Of a stretch of 64,000 nt of DNA, positions 16,805 through 24,185 are shown in pieces. Under the pieces are notes generated by a model. That model did no database searches, had not been told where the DNA came from, and was given only the letters and a program-made list of their open reading frames with translations. Position 1 is the first letter of the stretch. Every line of letters begins with the position of its first letter. The position numbers and the translations under genes are program-made. Origin of the DNA: Amycolatopsis viridis (GTDB lineage Bacteria; Actinomycetota; Actinomycetes; Mycobacteriales; Pseudonocardiaceae); contig NZ_JAANOU010000001.1 of the NCBI RefSeq assembly GCF_011758765.1, positions 3,348,001 to 3,412,000 of the forward strand, given 5' to 3'.

Positions 16805-16835
16805 CGCCCGCCCGTCCCGGCGGGACGGGCGGGCG
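16805..16835. promoter_or_regulatory. Perfect 14-bp hairpin between livK and livH
   Basis: Arms 16805-16818 and 16822-16835 are fully complementary with a three-base loop, all GC except one pair. It stands inside an operon, just after the livK stop, so it is more likely an attenuator or mRNA-stabilising stem than a full terminator. It would favour excess binding protein. Confidence 0.6.
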
Positions 16836-16854
16836 AGGCGAACGGACGGGCCGG

Positions 16855-18066
16855 TCACGGCCGGAACTGGCCGCTGTCGAGCGGGCTGGGTTTGATGAAG
16901 ACGAACGCATCCGCCGTGGCGTTCGGCGAGTGCGACGTGGCGCTGTAGTGGTAGTCGTGCAGGATGGCGGTTTTCGCCTTGGCCAGGACCTCCGGCTTCT
17001 CGATCGCCTTCGCGATCGCGCCGGGGTCGTCGGCCTTGCCCACGTCGGCGGCTGCCGCGGCCACCAGGGCAAGGGCGTCGTAGTTGTAGGCGTTGATCAG
17101 AGTGGACGGGATGACCCCGCCCTCGGCCTTGGCCTTCATCGCCGCCACGGCGGTGTTCACCGAGGTGTCGGCCGGGTCGTACACGGTGCTGTCGAAGACC
17201 TCCATCATGAGGTTCGCGACCTGGTCCGTGCCGAGCACGCCGTCCGGCGGAGGGGTCGACACCAGGCTGGTGGCGGACACCGCGGTGTCACCGAGCACCG
17301 GCACGGTCCAGCCGATCTTGGCAAGGCTTTTCAGCACGTAGCCGACGGGTGCGCCGTAAGCGGTCATGGCGATCGCGTCCGGTGCGGAGCCGCGCAGGTT
17401 CTGCAGCTGCGGCGTCATGTCGAGCGCCTTCGCGTCGAACTGCTGCTCCCCGACCACCTGCAGGCCGGCCGCGGTGAGGGCCTGGTGCATCTCCCGCACG
17501 AAGCTGGCGCCGTAGCTCGTGCTGCCGTAGAGGATGCCGATCTTCTGGTAGCCCTTCTCCTTCGCGTGGGCGATGAAGCCCTTCGCGTAGTCGGTGGGCG
17601 ACGGTGAGAGGTCGAAGTTCAACGGGAACTTCCCCGGATCGGCGGACTCGTTGGTCGGGCCGATGTTGAACGAGAGGATCTTGTTCTGCTGCAGGATCGG
17701 CAGCGTCGCCGAGGCGATGACGGACGGGCCGGAGTTGAGGTAGAGGTCCGGCTTGCCCTTCGCGATCGCCTCCCGCAGTTTGGTCACCGCGGTCGTGGGG
17801 TCGCCCCCGTCGTCCACCACGGTCACCTCGATGCGGCGGCCCGCGATACCGCCCGTCTTGTTGATCTCGTCGGCGCTCGCCTGCGCCGAGATGACCGAGG
17901 TCTTGGAGTTCGTCGCGAGCACACCCTGGGCGCTCAGCCCACCGGTGACGAGCACCCGGTAAGGATCTCCGGCGCCGCCTCCCGAGGACGCGGTGCCACC
18001 GCAGCCCGCGAGCACCAGTGCAGCGCTGGAGACGACCGCGCCCAGCACGAGAACATGTCTGTTCAT
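16855..18066 (-). CDS. LivK-type periplasmic-binding lipoprotein of ABC importer
   Basis: 403-residue substrate-binding protein. The N terminus MNRHVLVLGAVVSSAALVLAGC is a lipoprotein signal peptide with lipobox LAGC. The mature part has the Peripla_BP_6 pattern: GGLSAQGVLATNSKTS, INKTGGIAGRRIEVTVVDDGGDP and KIGILYGSTSYGAS. It should be tethered to the outer face of the membrane. It is the first gene of the livK-livH-livMG-livF unit, with an exact KstR2 operator 29 bp upstream and a one-mismatch site further up. This links uptake to steroid catabolism. Confidence 0.87.
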   Translation of the reverse strand: MNRHVLVLGAVVSSAALVLAGCGGTASSGGGAGDPYRVLVTGGLSAQGVLATNSKTSVISAQASADEINKTGGIAGRRIEVTVVDDGGDPTTAVTKLREAIAKGKPDLYLNSGPSVIASATLPILQQNKILSFNIGPTNESADPGKFPLNFDLSPSPTDYAKGFIAHAKEKGYQKIGILYGSTSYGASFVREMHQALTAAGLQVVGEQQFDAKALDMTPQLQNLRGSAPDAIAMTAYGAPVGYVLKSLAKIGWTVPVLGDTAVSATSLVSTPPPDGVLGTDQVANLMMEVFDSTVYDPADTSVNTAVAAMKAKAEGGVIPSTLINAYNYDALALVAAAAADVGKADDPGAIAKAIEKPEVLAKAKTAILHDYHYSATSHSPNATADAFVFIKPSPLDSGQFRP

Positions 18067-18094
18067 GACCCAACTTTCGACAGTGAAAGGGACA

Positions 18095-18108
18095 ACCAAG
18101 CGCTTGCT
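18095..18108. promoter_or_regulatory. KstR2 operator (exact match) before livK
   Basis: ACCAAGCGCTTGCT fits the KstR2 pattern at all fixed positions and is identical to the ipdA site at 2076-2089. It lies 29 bp upstream of livK, placing the importer under KstR2. Confidence 0.83.
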
Positions 18109-18169
18109 ACTTGGCAGGAGAGCGTAGATGAGCCCCATCACCCCGTCAAGCAAACCCGGCGGCCAAACT

Positions 18170-18183
18170 AGCAAGCGCTTGGC
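18170..18183. promoter_or_regulatory. Second KstR2-like site (one mismatch) before livK
   Basis: AGCAAGCGCTTGGC differs from the KstR2 pattern only at the last position (C for T). It lies 61 bp beyond the first livK site, so two repressor dimers could bind this promoter. Confidence 0.65.
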
Positions 18184-18446
18184 TAATACAAAGTCGCAGA
18201 TCACGAGCGCTTCCGGTGCGGGATCCACCGGGTGCGGAGCGAGCTGAGCGCGAGGCCGGGAACGATCGGTGGACCAGCGGCGCAGGCTCCTCGCCGCCGC
18301 CGGAGCCCAGCGAACCGTCACGACGCGGAGCCACCCGGACACCCACGGCCGGACCGCTCCCCGCGGACTCCCGCACTCCGCGCTCCCGCCCGATCCCGGA
18401 GCCACGCGCACGAGCGTTGACCGGCGGCGGTGCACCACCTATTCTC

Positions 18447-18460
18447 ACCAAGCGCTTGCT
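18447..18460. promoter_or_regulatory. KstR2 operator (exact match) before the rightward SDR unit
   Basis: ACCAAGCGCTTGCT, the same 14 bases as at 2076 and 18095, lies 27 bp upstream of the SDR start at 18488. It brings the SDR-SDR-NTF2 unit into the regulon. Confidence 0.83.
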
Positions 18461-18487
18461 TGTCTCGATGGCCACGGAAGGCGGACG

Positions 18488-19258
18488 ATGAAGGACTTCG
18501 ACGGCAGGCCCGGTGCCGCAGTGGTGACCGGCGGGACGGGCGGGCTCGGCGCGGCGATCTGCCGCACGCTCGCGGCCCGCGGAAGCCGGATCGCACTGAC
18601 GTATCACGGGAACCGGGAGCGCGCCGAAACCCTCGCGGCCGAACTCGCCGCCGACGGCCGCCCGGCGGTCGCCGACCGGCTCGACCTCACCGACGCCGCC
18701 GCGACTCACGCCTACCTCGACAGCGTCACCGAGCGCTTCGGCGCCGTGCACACCGTCGTGCACGCCGCCGGACCCCACATCCCCCAGATCCACTTGTCGG
18801 TGGTCGACCCGGACCGGTTCGCCCGCCACCTGGGCGGTGAGGCTGCGGCGTTCTTCAACCTCGCTCACGCCGCGCTGCCCGCCCTGCGGGCGAGCAAGGG
18901 CTCGATCGTCGCAGTCACCACCGCGGCCACCCGCCGCTACCCCGTCCGGGACGGGCTGTCCGCGGGCCCCAAAGGCGCCGTGGAAGCGACCGCGCGGGCG
19001 CTCGCCGCCGAGGAGGGCCGGTTCGGGGTGCGCGTCAACTGCGTCGGTCCCGGGATGCTCACCGACGGCATGGCCGCCGAACTGATGGCCAGCGGCGACC
19101 TCGACGAGCGGGCACTGGAGGTCACCCGCCGCAACATCCCGTTGCGCACCTTCGGCGGGGCGCAGGACATCGCGGAGGCCGTCTGTTTCCTCGCCTCCGA
19201 CCGCGCCCGGTTCATCACCGGGCAGAAGCTCGACGTCGACGGCGGGTACGGCGTTTGA
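18488..19258 (+). CDS. SDR-family protein with Ser replacing the catalytic Tyr
   Basis: 256-residue SDR-fold protein with cofactor motif TGGTGGLGA and an AAG motif. At the active site YxxxK reads SAGPK (Ser158, Lys162), so the catalytic Tyr is missing; the Ser region reads VTTAATRR. A Tyr at 151 is not in the usual position. The C-terminal ITGQKLDVDGG segment is normal. It is the first gene of an SDR-SDR-NTF2 unit under an exact KstR2 site. It could bind NAD(P) without classical redox, or use other chemistry. This is the second SDR in the locus with a changed triad. Confidence 0.75.
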   Translation: MKDFDGRPGAAVVTGGTGGLGAAICRTLAARGSRIALTYHGNRERAETLAAELAADGRPAVADRLDLTDAAATHAYLDSVTERFGAVHTVVHAAGPHIPQIHLSVVDPDRFARHLGGEAAAFFNLAHAALPALRASKGSIVAVTTAATRRYPVRDGLSAGPKGAVEATARALAAEEGRFGVRVNCVGPGMLTDGMAAELMASGDLDERALEVTRRNIPLRTFGGAQDIAEAVCFLASDRARFITGQKLDVDGGYGV

Positions 19259-19289
19259 CCACCATGCACGCGTGACGAGAGGAGCATCC

Positions 19290-20036
19290 ATGCCGAACAA
19301 CACCATCCACTTCGGATTCGCCCAGGGCGAGGTCCTGGTCGTCACCGGCGCCGGCAGCGGGATCGGCCAGGCCGTCGCACTCCGCGCGGCCGAACTGGGC
19401 CTCGCCGTCGCCGCGTGGGACCTCGACCGCTCGGCCGTCACCGCGACCGCCGAGCGGATCGGGGACGCGGGCGGCACGGCACTCGCCGTCACCGCCGACG
19501 TCTGCGTACCCGCGGATGTCGAGCGCGGCTTCGCCGCGAGCCGCGCACTCGGCACCATCCGGTACCTCGTCAACAACGCCGGCCCGTCGTCGGCGAGCGG
19601 CCTGGGCTTCGACGAGGGGGTGCGGATGGCCGTCGGCAGCGTCCAGCTGGTGACCGAGACGTGGTTGTCCGCCGGCGTACCGGAGGGCGCCGCACTGGTG
19701 AACGTGTCGTCGGTCGCCGGCAACCTCATGGGCACCGACTCGGCGTGGTACTGCGCGGCGAAGGCGGGCATCGCCGGCTACACCCGGCACCTCGCGACCT
19801 ACCGCGCGGGCGAGGTGCGCAGCAACGCGATCGCCCCCGGGATGACCGACACCCCGCGGCTGCGGGGGTTCGCCGCCAGCGAGGTCGGGCAGCGCTCGCT
19901 CGCGAAGAACCCACTGGGCCGCATGGCCACCGGCGACGACATCGCCTGGGCCACCCTGTTCCTGCTCAGCCCGCTCGCCTCGTACGTCAACGGCGTCTAC
20001 CTGCCCGTCGACGGCGGGTGGGCGGTGACCCAGTGA
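19290..20036 (+). CDS. Short-chain dehydrogenase/reductase with intact triad
   Basis: 248-residue SDR: TGAGSGIGQ cofactor motif, VNNAG, VSSVAG and YCAAK, so catalytic residues are complete. Asp after the second strand (AWDLDRS) suggests NAD(H). It is shorter than average in the region after NNAG, where a helix (GLGFDEGVRMAVGSVQ) is compact. ATG at 19290 has GAGAGGAG ahead. It lies 31 bp after the preceding SDR and overlaps the NTF2-like gene by four bases (GTGA). Confidence 0.82.
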   Translation: MPNNTIHFGFAQGEVLVVTGAGSGIGQAVALRAAELGLAVAAWDLDRSAVTATAERIGDAGGTALAVTADVCVPADVERGFAASRALGTIRYLVNNAGPSSASGLGFDEGVRMAVGSVQLVTETWLSAGVPEGAALVNVSSVAGNLMGTDSAWYCAAKAGIAGYTRHLATYRAGEVRSNAIAPGMTDTPRLRGFAASEVGQRSLAKNPLGRMATGDDIAWATLFLLSPLASYVNGVYLPVDGGWAVTQ

Positions 20037-20077
20037 CCGACGGCGCAGTGACCGACAGCGCAATGACCGACGGCGCA
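20033..20077 (+). repeat. 15-bp tandem repeat containing four alternative start codons
   Basis: Three 15-bp units begin at 20033, 20048 and 20063, and a partial fourth at 20078. Each opens with GTG or ATG followed by ACCGA, giving four in-frame start codons spaced 15 bases apart and the peptide pattern (V/M)TDxA. Only the first overlaps the upstream stop codon. Copy-number change would keep the frame. Confidence 0.85.
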
Positions 20078-20614
20078 GTGACCGATGCCGCCGGGGACCG
20101 GTGGGCGATCCACGACGTGGTGCTGCGGTACTGCCGCGGCGTGGACCGGCTCGACTTCGACCTCGTGCGCTCGGCCTACCACCCGGGCGCGATCGACCAC
20201 CACACCGGCTTCGACGGACCGGTGGACGACTACGTCGAGTGGGTGCGGCCGCTGCTCGCCACCTACACCGGCACGATGCACCTCGTCGGCAACCACCTCG
20301 CCGAGGTGTACGGGACACACGCGGTCGCCGAAACCTACGGGACGGCCGTGCACTGGGGTGAGCCCGCCGCCGATCCGCGGCGGAACTTCGTCAGCGGCTT
20401 CCGCTACGTCGACCACCTGGAGAAGCGGGACGGCCGCTGGGCGATCGTCGAGCGGTTCGCCGTGCGGGAGTGGACCCGTTCGACGGTGGGCACGCAGCTC
20501 GCCCCCGAGGGCGAAGGCCCGCGCGGCAGGCGGGATGCCGGCGATCCGGTGTACCTGCTGACCCGCCGGGCCGCGACCGCCGGAAGCGCACGGCCCCCGG
20601 CGGGGGAACGGTAG
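20033..20614 (+). CDS. SnoaL/NTF2-like protein with repetitive N terminus
   Basis: 193-residue NTF2-like protein. After an unusual N-terminal repeat, VTDGAVTDSAMTDGAVTDAA, the domain proper starts at WAIHDVVLRYCRGVDRLDFD. It continues with MHLVGNHLAEVYG and a GRWAIVERFAVREW strand. The start at 20033 is coupled to the SDR stop, but GTG 20048, ATG 20063 and GTG 20078 are in frame and also possible; the domain needs none of the repeat. It closes the KstR2-controlled SDR-SDR-NTF2 unit and is followed by a strong terminator. Confidence 0.72.
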   Translation: MTDGAVTDSAMTDGAVTDAAGDRWAIHDVVLRYCRGVDRLDFDLVRSAYHPGAIDHHTGFDGPVDDYVEWVRPLLATYTGTMHLVGNHLAEVYGTHAVAETYGTAVHWGEPAADPRRNFVSGFRYVDHLEKRDGRWAIVERFAVREWTRSTVGTQLAPEGEGPRGRRDAGDPVYLLTRRAATAGSARPPAGER

Positions 20615-20680
20615 CCGCCGGACCTGCCGGCGCTCCCGTGGGGTGGTGGGCCGGGCCGCGCGCGGGCGGTGCCGGGCGGA

Positions 20681-20715
20681 CCGGCCTGCCCGCCCGGAGA
20701 GGGCGGGCAGGCCGG
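20681..20715. terminator. Perfect 15-bp hairpin between NTF2-like gene and thiolase
   Basis: Arms 20681-20695 and 20701-20715 are fully complementary around a GGAGA loop. It lies between convergent genes and ends eight bases before the thiolase stop, consistent with a bidirectional terminator. Confidence 0.85.
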
Positions 20716-20722
20716 CCCGGGC

Positions 20723-21943
20723 TCACGACAGGCGCTCGATCACGAGCGCCATCCCCTGGCCACCGGCCGCGCACATGGTGACCACACCGGTCTGCGCGTC
20801 GACCGCGCACAGACCGTTGATGAGTGTGGTGGTCATCCGCGCACCGGTCATCCCGAACGGATGGCCGAGCGCGATCGCGCCACCGTGGACGTTCACGCGG
20901 TCCAGATCGATCCCCAGGTCGTCGCACGACGGCAGCACCTGCGCGGCGAACGCCTCGTTGATCTCCACGAGGTCGAGGTCGGCGACGGTCATCCCGGCGT
21001 GCGCGAGCGCCCGGCGCACCGCCTCCACCGGCCCGAGGCCCATGATCTCGGGCGAGAGCGCCGACACCCCGGTCGACACGATCCGGGCGAGTGGCGTGAT
21101 GCCCAGGTCGCGCGCCCGGTCGGCGGACATCACGATCAGCGCCGCGGCGCCGTCGTTGAGCGGGCAGCAATTGGCGGCGGTGACCGTTCCGCCCGGCCGG
21201 AACACCGGCTCGAGCGCGGCGACCGACTCCAGGGTGACGCCCGCACGCGGCCCGTCGTCCGCGGTGACCGTGGTGCCGTCGGGGGTCACGACGGGCGTGA
21301 TGTCGGTCGCGAAGAACCCGGCGGCGATGGCGCGCTGGGCGTTGTGCTGGCTGCGCACGGCGAACTCGTCCTGCCGCTGCCGGGACACCCCGCGCAGCTG
21401 CGCGACGTTCTCCGCGGTCTGTCCCATCGCGATGTACGGGTCGGGCAGCAGGCCCAGCGCACGCGGATCCTGCCACGGCGGTGCGCCGGCCGCCGACCGC
21501 GCGGCCGTGCGCGCCTCGGCGTCGGCGTAGCGGGGGTTGTGCGTGCCGGGCATGCCGTCGGACTTCCCGCTGCCGTAGCGCGACACGGTCTCGACACCGG
21601 CCGAGACGAACACGTGCCCTTCCCCGGCGCGAATCGCGTGCAGCGCCATGCGGGTGGTCTGGACGCTGGACGCGCAGTAGCGGTGCACGACCGTGCCGGG
21701 TACGGTGTCGAGCCCCGCGGCGACGGCGAGCTGGCGGCCGAGGTTGTAACCCTGTTCCCCGGCGGGCTGGCCGCAGCCGACCATGATGTCGTCGATGGTC
21801 GCCGGGTCGAGCTCGGGCACCTGTTTCAGCGCGGCCTCGAAGACCTGGGCGAGCAGGTCGTCGGCGCGCAGGTCACGCAGCGAACCCTTGCCGGCGCGGC
21901 CGATGGGTGACCGCGTGGCGGCGACGATCACGGCTTCAGGCAT
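20723..21943 (-). CDS. Thiolase (acetyl-CoA C-acetyltransferase family)
   Basis: 406-residue thiolase with complete catalytic set: nucleophilic Cys in RYCASSVQ, His in NEAFAAQ and GGAIALGHPFG context, and the second Cys in MCAAGGQG. It would cleave a beta-ketoacyl-CoA, giving acetyl- or propionyl-CoA. The KstR2-like site upstream suggests a ring-C/D role analogous to mycobacterial FadA6, but the sequence around the Cys looks more like general acetyl-CoA acetyltransferases, so no symbol is given. ATG at 21943 is preferred because GGGAGGG precedes it. Confidence 0.85.
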   Translation of the reverse strand: MPEAVIVAATRSPIGRAGKGSLRDLRADDLLAQVFEAALKQVPELDPATIDDIMVGCGQPAGEQGYNLGRQLAVAAGLDTVPGTVVHRYCASSVQTTRMALHAIRAGEGHVFVSAGVETVSRYGSGKSDGMPGTHNPRYADAEARTAARSAAGAPPWQDPRALGLLPDPYIAMGQTAENVAQLRGVSRQRQDEFAVRSQHNAQRAIAAGFFATDITPVVTPDGTTVTADDGPRAGVTLESVAALEPVFRPGGTVTAANCCPLNDGAAALIVMSADRARDLGITPLARIVSTGVSALSPEIMGLGPVEAVRRALAHAGMTVADLDLVEINEAFAAQVLPSCDDLGIDLDRVNVHGGAIALGHPFGMTGARMTTTLINGLCAVDAQTGVVTMCAAGGQGMALVIERLS

Positions 21944-21963
21944 GGACCCTCCCAAATTGAACA

Positions 21964-21977
21964 AGCAAGCGATTGGT
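21964..21977. promoter_or_regulatory. KstR2-like operator (one mismatch) before the thiolase
   Basis: AGCAAGCGATTGGT fits the KstR2 pattern except A for C in the right arm, the same deviation as the kstR2 site at 7965-7978. It lies 21 bp upstream of the thiolase start. Confidence 0.65.
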
Positions 21978-22039
21978 CAAGTTAATTCGGGTACGGGCCG
22001 TTCGTCAAGGACAACGGGTGCGGACTGCGCGCGAGCAGA

Positions 22040-22068
22040 GGACTTCCCCACCCGGTGCGGGGAAGTCC
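22040..22068. terminator. Hairpin downstream of the MFS exporter
   Basis: Arms 22040-22049 and 22059-22068 (GGACTTCCCC and GGGGAAGTCC) are perfectly complementary with a nine-base loop. It lies 20 bp beyond the MFS stop and separates it from the thiolase promoter. Confidence 0.7.
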
Positions 22069-22087
22069 GCTGGCTGGCCGGAGCGGC

Positions 22088-23749
22088 TCAGCGGGCGCTC
22101 TCCAGGACGTCCTCCGACGCCGCGTCCGCCTTCTTGGCCCGGATCAGCAGCGACAGCAGGCCGGCCGCGGCCGCGCAGCAGGCCGCCACCAGGAAGACCT
22201 GGTGCATGCCGCTGAGAAACGTCTCGTGCGCCGCGTGGCTCACCGTGCCGACGAAGCGCTGCACGTCACCGGAATCCAGGCCGCTCTGCGTCATCTGCTG
22301 CCGCAGAGCGTCCTGCACGGCGGGCGGAAAACCGAGCTCGACGCTCTTGCGCAGCTGCTCGTTGCCCGCGACCTGCGCCACCGCATCCGTGTCACCACCG
22401 AACGCCGCCGCCAGCGCCCCACCGAACTTCGCCGAGACCACCGAGGCCAGCAGGCTGCCGAACACCGCGATGCCGAGGGTGCCGCCCAGCTGCTGCGTCG
22501 ACTGCTGGATCCCGGAGGCGACCCCGGCCTTGTCGACCGGTGCGCTGCCGACGATCGCTTCGATGGCCGGGATCATCATGAACCCGGCGCCGAACCCGGC
22601 CAGCACCAGCGACGGCGCGAGCGTCACCGTGCCGGATCCGACACCAAGGCGCAGCAGGAGGAGCAGCGAAGCTGTGGTGCAGGCGGCTCCGAGCAGGAGC
22701 GTGCCGCGGTTGCCGAGCCGGCCGGTCACGGCGCCGGCGACCGGCGAGGCAACCGTGAAGACCAGCGTCAGCGGCAGCAACGCGACCGCGGCCATCAGCG
22801 CGCTCTTCCCTTGGACGCCCTGCAGGTAGAACGTCAGGTAGAACAGGATCGCGAAGAAGGCGAACATGGTCACGATGGTCACGAGGCAGCCGATCGAGAA
22901 CGAGCGGATGCGGAAGAGGCTCAGCGGGACCATCGGGGCCTTGCTCCGGTTTTCGATGATCAGGAACACGATCAGCAGCACGACACCGAGCCCCATGAAG
23001 CCCAGGGTGTTCACCGACCACCAGCCGCTGGACTGCGCCCGGGTGACCCCCCAGATCAAGGTGACCAGCGCGAGGGTGAGCGACATCGCGCCGGGCAGGT
23101 CGAGCCGCTGCGGCACCCGCTGCGTCGACTCCTTGATCACGAACACGCCGACGAGCACAGCGACGATGCCGAACGGCAGATTGATGTAGAAGACCCAGGG
23201 CCAGCTCGCGTACTCCACGAGGACGCCGCCGAGGATCGGGCCACCGGCCAGCGCGACGGCGGAGACCGAACCGAACCAGCCGAACGCCGTGGACAGCTTT
23301 TCCGGGGGGAACGCCGCCCGCAGCACGGCCAGCCCGGCCGGGCCGAGCATGGCGCCGAAGACCGCCTGCAGCACCCGCGCACCGATCAGCATGTCGATCG
23401 AGCCGGACAGGCCGCAGAGCAGCGAGGCGAGGGAGAACCCGCCGATGCCGATGAGGAACGCCTTCTTGCGGCCGATCTTGTCGGCCACCAGCCCGGCCGG
23501 GATGAGCAGGCCGGCGAGGACGAGCAGGTAGCCGGTGGTCACCCACTGGATTCCCTCGAGACTCGCGTGGAGCGAGGTGGCGATCGTCGGATTCGCCACC
23601 GAGACGACGCTGCCGTCCAGCTGGACCACCATGATGCCGAGCGCCACGGCGAGGAGGCTCAGCCATGCCGTGACGGGGGCTTTCACCTCGGCGTCCGCCC
23701 CGCCGGCGGACTCACGTCCGCGGGTCTTGCCGCCCACTCGTTCTCCCAT
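22088..23749 (-). CDS. MFS drug-exporter-type transporter (DHA2/EmrB-like, 14 TM)
   Basis: 553-residue membrane protein with about 14 hydrophobic segments. It has the DHA2 signatures LDGSVVSVANPTIA (motif D1), GLVADKIGRKKAF (motif A) and RVLQAVFGAMLGPAGLAVL (motif C-like). It also has a large periplasmic loop near the C terminus (about residues 450-520), common in actinobacterial members. These proton antiporters export drugs, dyes or secondary metabolites; the substrate here is unknown. ATG at 23749 has AAGGAG about nine bases ahead. No regulator gene adjoins it, but the 5' region carries many TGGCNCCA palindromes. Confidence 0.85.
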   Translation of the reverse strand: MGERVGGKTRGRESAGGADAEVKAPVTAWLSLLAVALGIMVVQLDGSVVSVANPTIATSLHASLEGIQWVTTGYLLVLAGLLIPAGLVADKIGRKKAFLIGIGGFSLASLLCGLSGSIDMLIGARVLQAVFGAMLGPAGLAVLRAAFPPEKLSTAFGWFGSVSAVALAGGPILGGVLVEYASWPWVFYINLPFGIVAVLVGVFVIKESTQRVPQRLDLPGAMSLTLALVTLIWGVTRAQSSGWWSVNTLGFMGLGVVLLIVFLIIENRSKAPMVPLSLFRIRSFSIGCLVTIVTMFAFFAILFYLTFYLQGVQGKSALMAAVALLPLTLVFTVASPVAGAVTGRLGNRGTLLLGAACTTASLLLLLRLGVGSGTVTLAPSLVLAGFGAGFMMIPAIEAIVGSAPVDKAGVASGIQQSTQQLGGTLGIAVFGSLLASVVSAKFGGALAAAFGGDTDAVAQVAGNEQLRKSVELGFPPAVQDALRQQMTQSGLDSGDVQRFVGTVSHAAHETFLSGMHQVFLVAACCAAAAGLLSLLIRAKKADAASEDVLESAR

Positions 23750-24185
23750 TCCTCGACTCCTTGGTCCTGCGGAAAAACTCCCGGATGACTGACGTGGCGC
23801 CACTCCTGCGTCGCGACGGTCTGGCGCCAGCCCATCAGATTGTGACGCCATAATGGCACCATGGTGGCTCCATAGCAAGCAGCAAGAGCGGATCTCGCAT
23901 CCGGTGTCACGCCCGCAGCTACCGAGATTCCGGACCGACAGGGCCCTGACGTGCGACGGGGTAGAGCCAACCCCAGGAGACCCGGGACAGCGGGATGAAA
24001 TCTGGCGCCACGATGACACCGAAAGTGGCACCAGGACCATGGACCCGGGGCGAGCAGGGACCCTCGCCACCGAGCCCACCAGATCCAGGGTCACGACGCC
24101 CGTCACTCAACCGTGCCGGGGCCGGCCACGCCCCGGACCGCGGATGATCCTCGGCGGCTGCACTGTCCGCCGTGCCGCCGGGCGG
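23750..24185. promoter_or_regulatory. MFS promoter region with clustered TGGCNCCA-type palindromes
   Basis: No convincing gene lies in these 436 bp. TGGCGCCA occurs at 23795-23802, 23822-23829 and 24003-24010. TGGCACCA occurs at 23854-23861 and 24026-24033, TGGCTCCA at 23865-23872, and TGACGCCA at 23843-23850. Five copies fall within 80 bp upstream of the MFS start. A further TGGCGCCA covers the start codon of the ribbon-helix-helix gene at 25594-25601. The pattern suggests cooperative binding of a repressor that recognises this 8-bp palindrome. Confidence 0.55.

Larger units (their letters stand above)
18067..18487. other. Divergent intergenic region between livK and an SDR operon
   Basis: About 420 bp with no convincing gene. 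It holds three KstR2-type sites: two near livK (18095-18108, 18170-18183) and one near the rightward SDR (18447-18460). The central part, about 18190-18440, is very GC-rich; open frames there lack a plausible start and codon pattern. It is best read as two separate promoters with a non-coding spacer. Confidence 0.6.

Noticed and set aside
18190-18440. Small rightward frames in the livK-SDR intergenic region
   Set aside because: They start without a ribosome-binding site and read as Arg/Pro/Ser-rich sequence; the region is explained by two divergent promoters.
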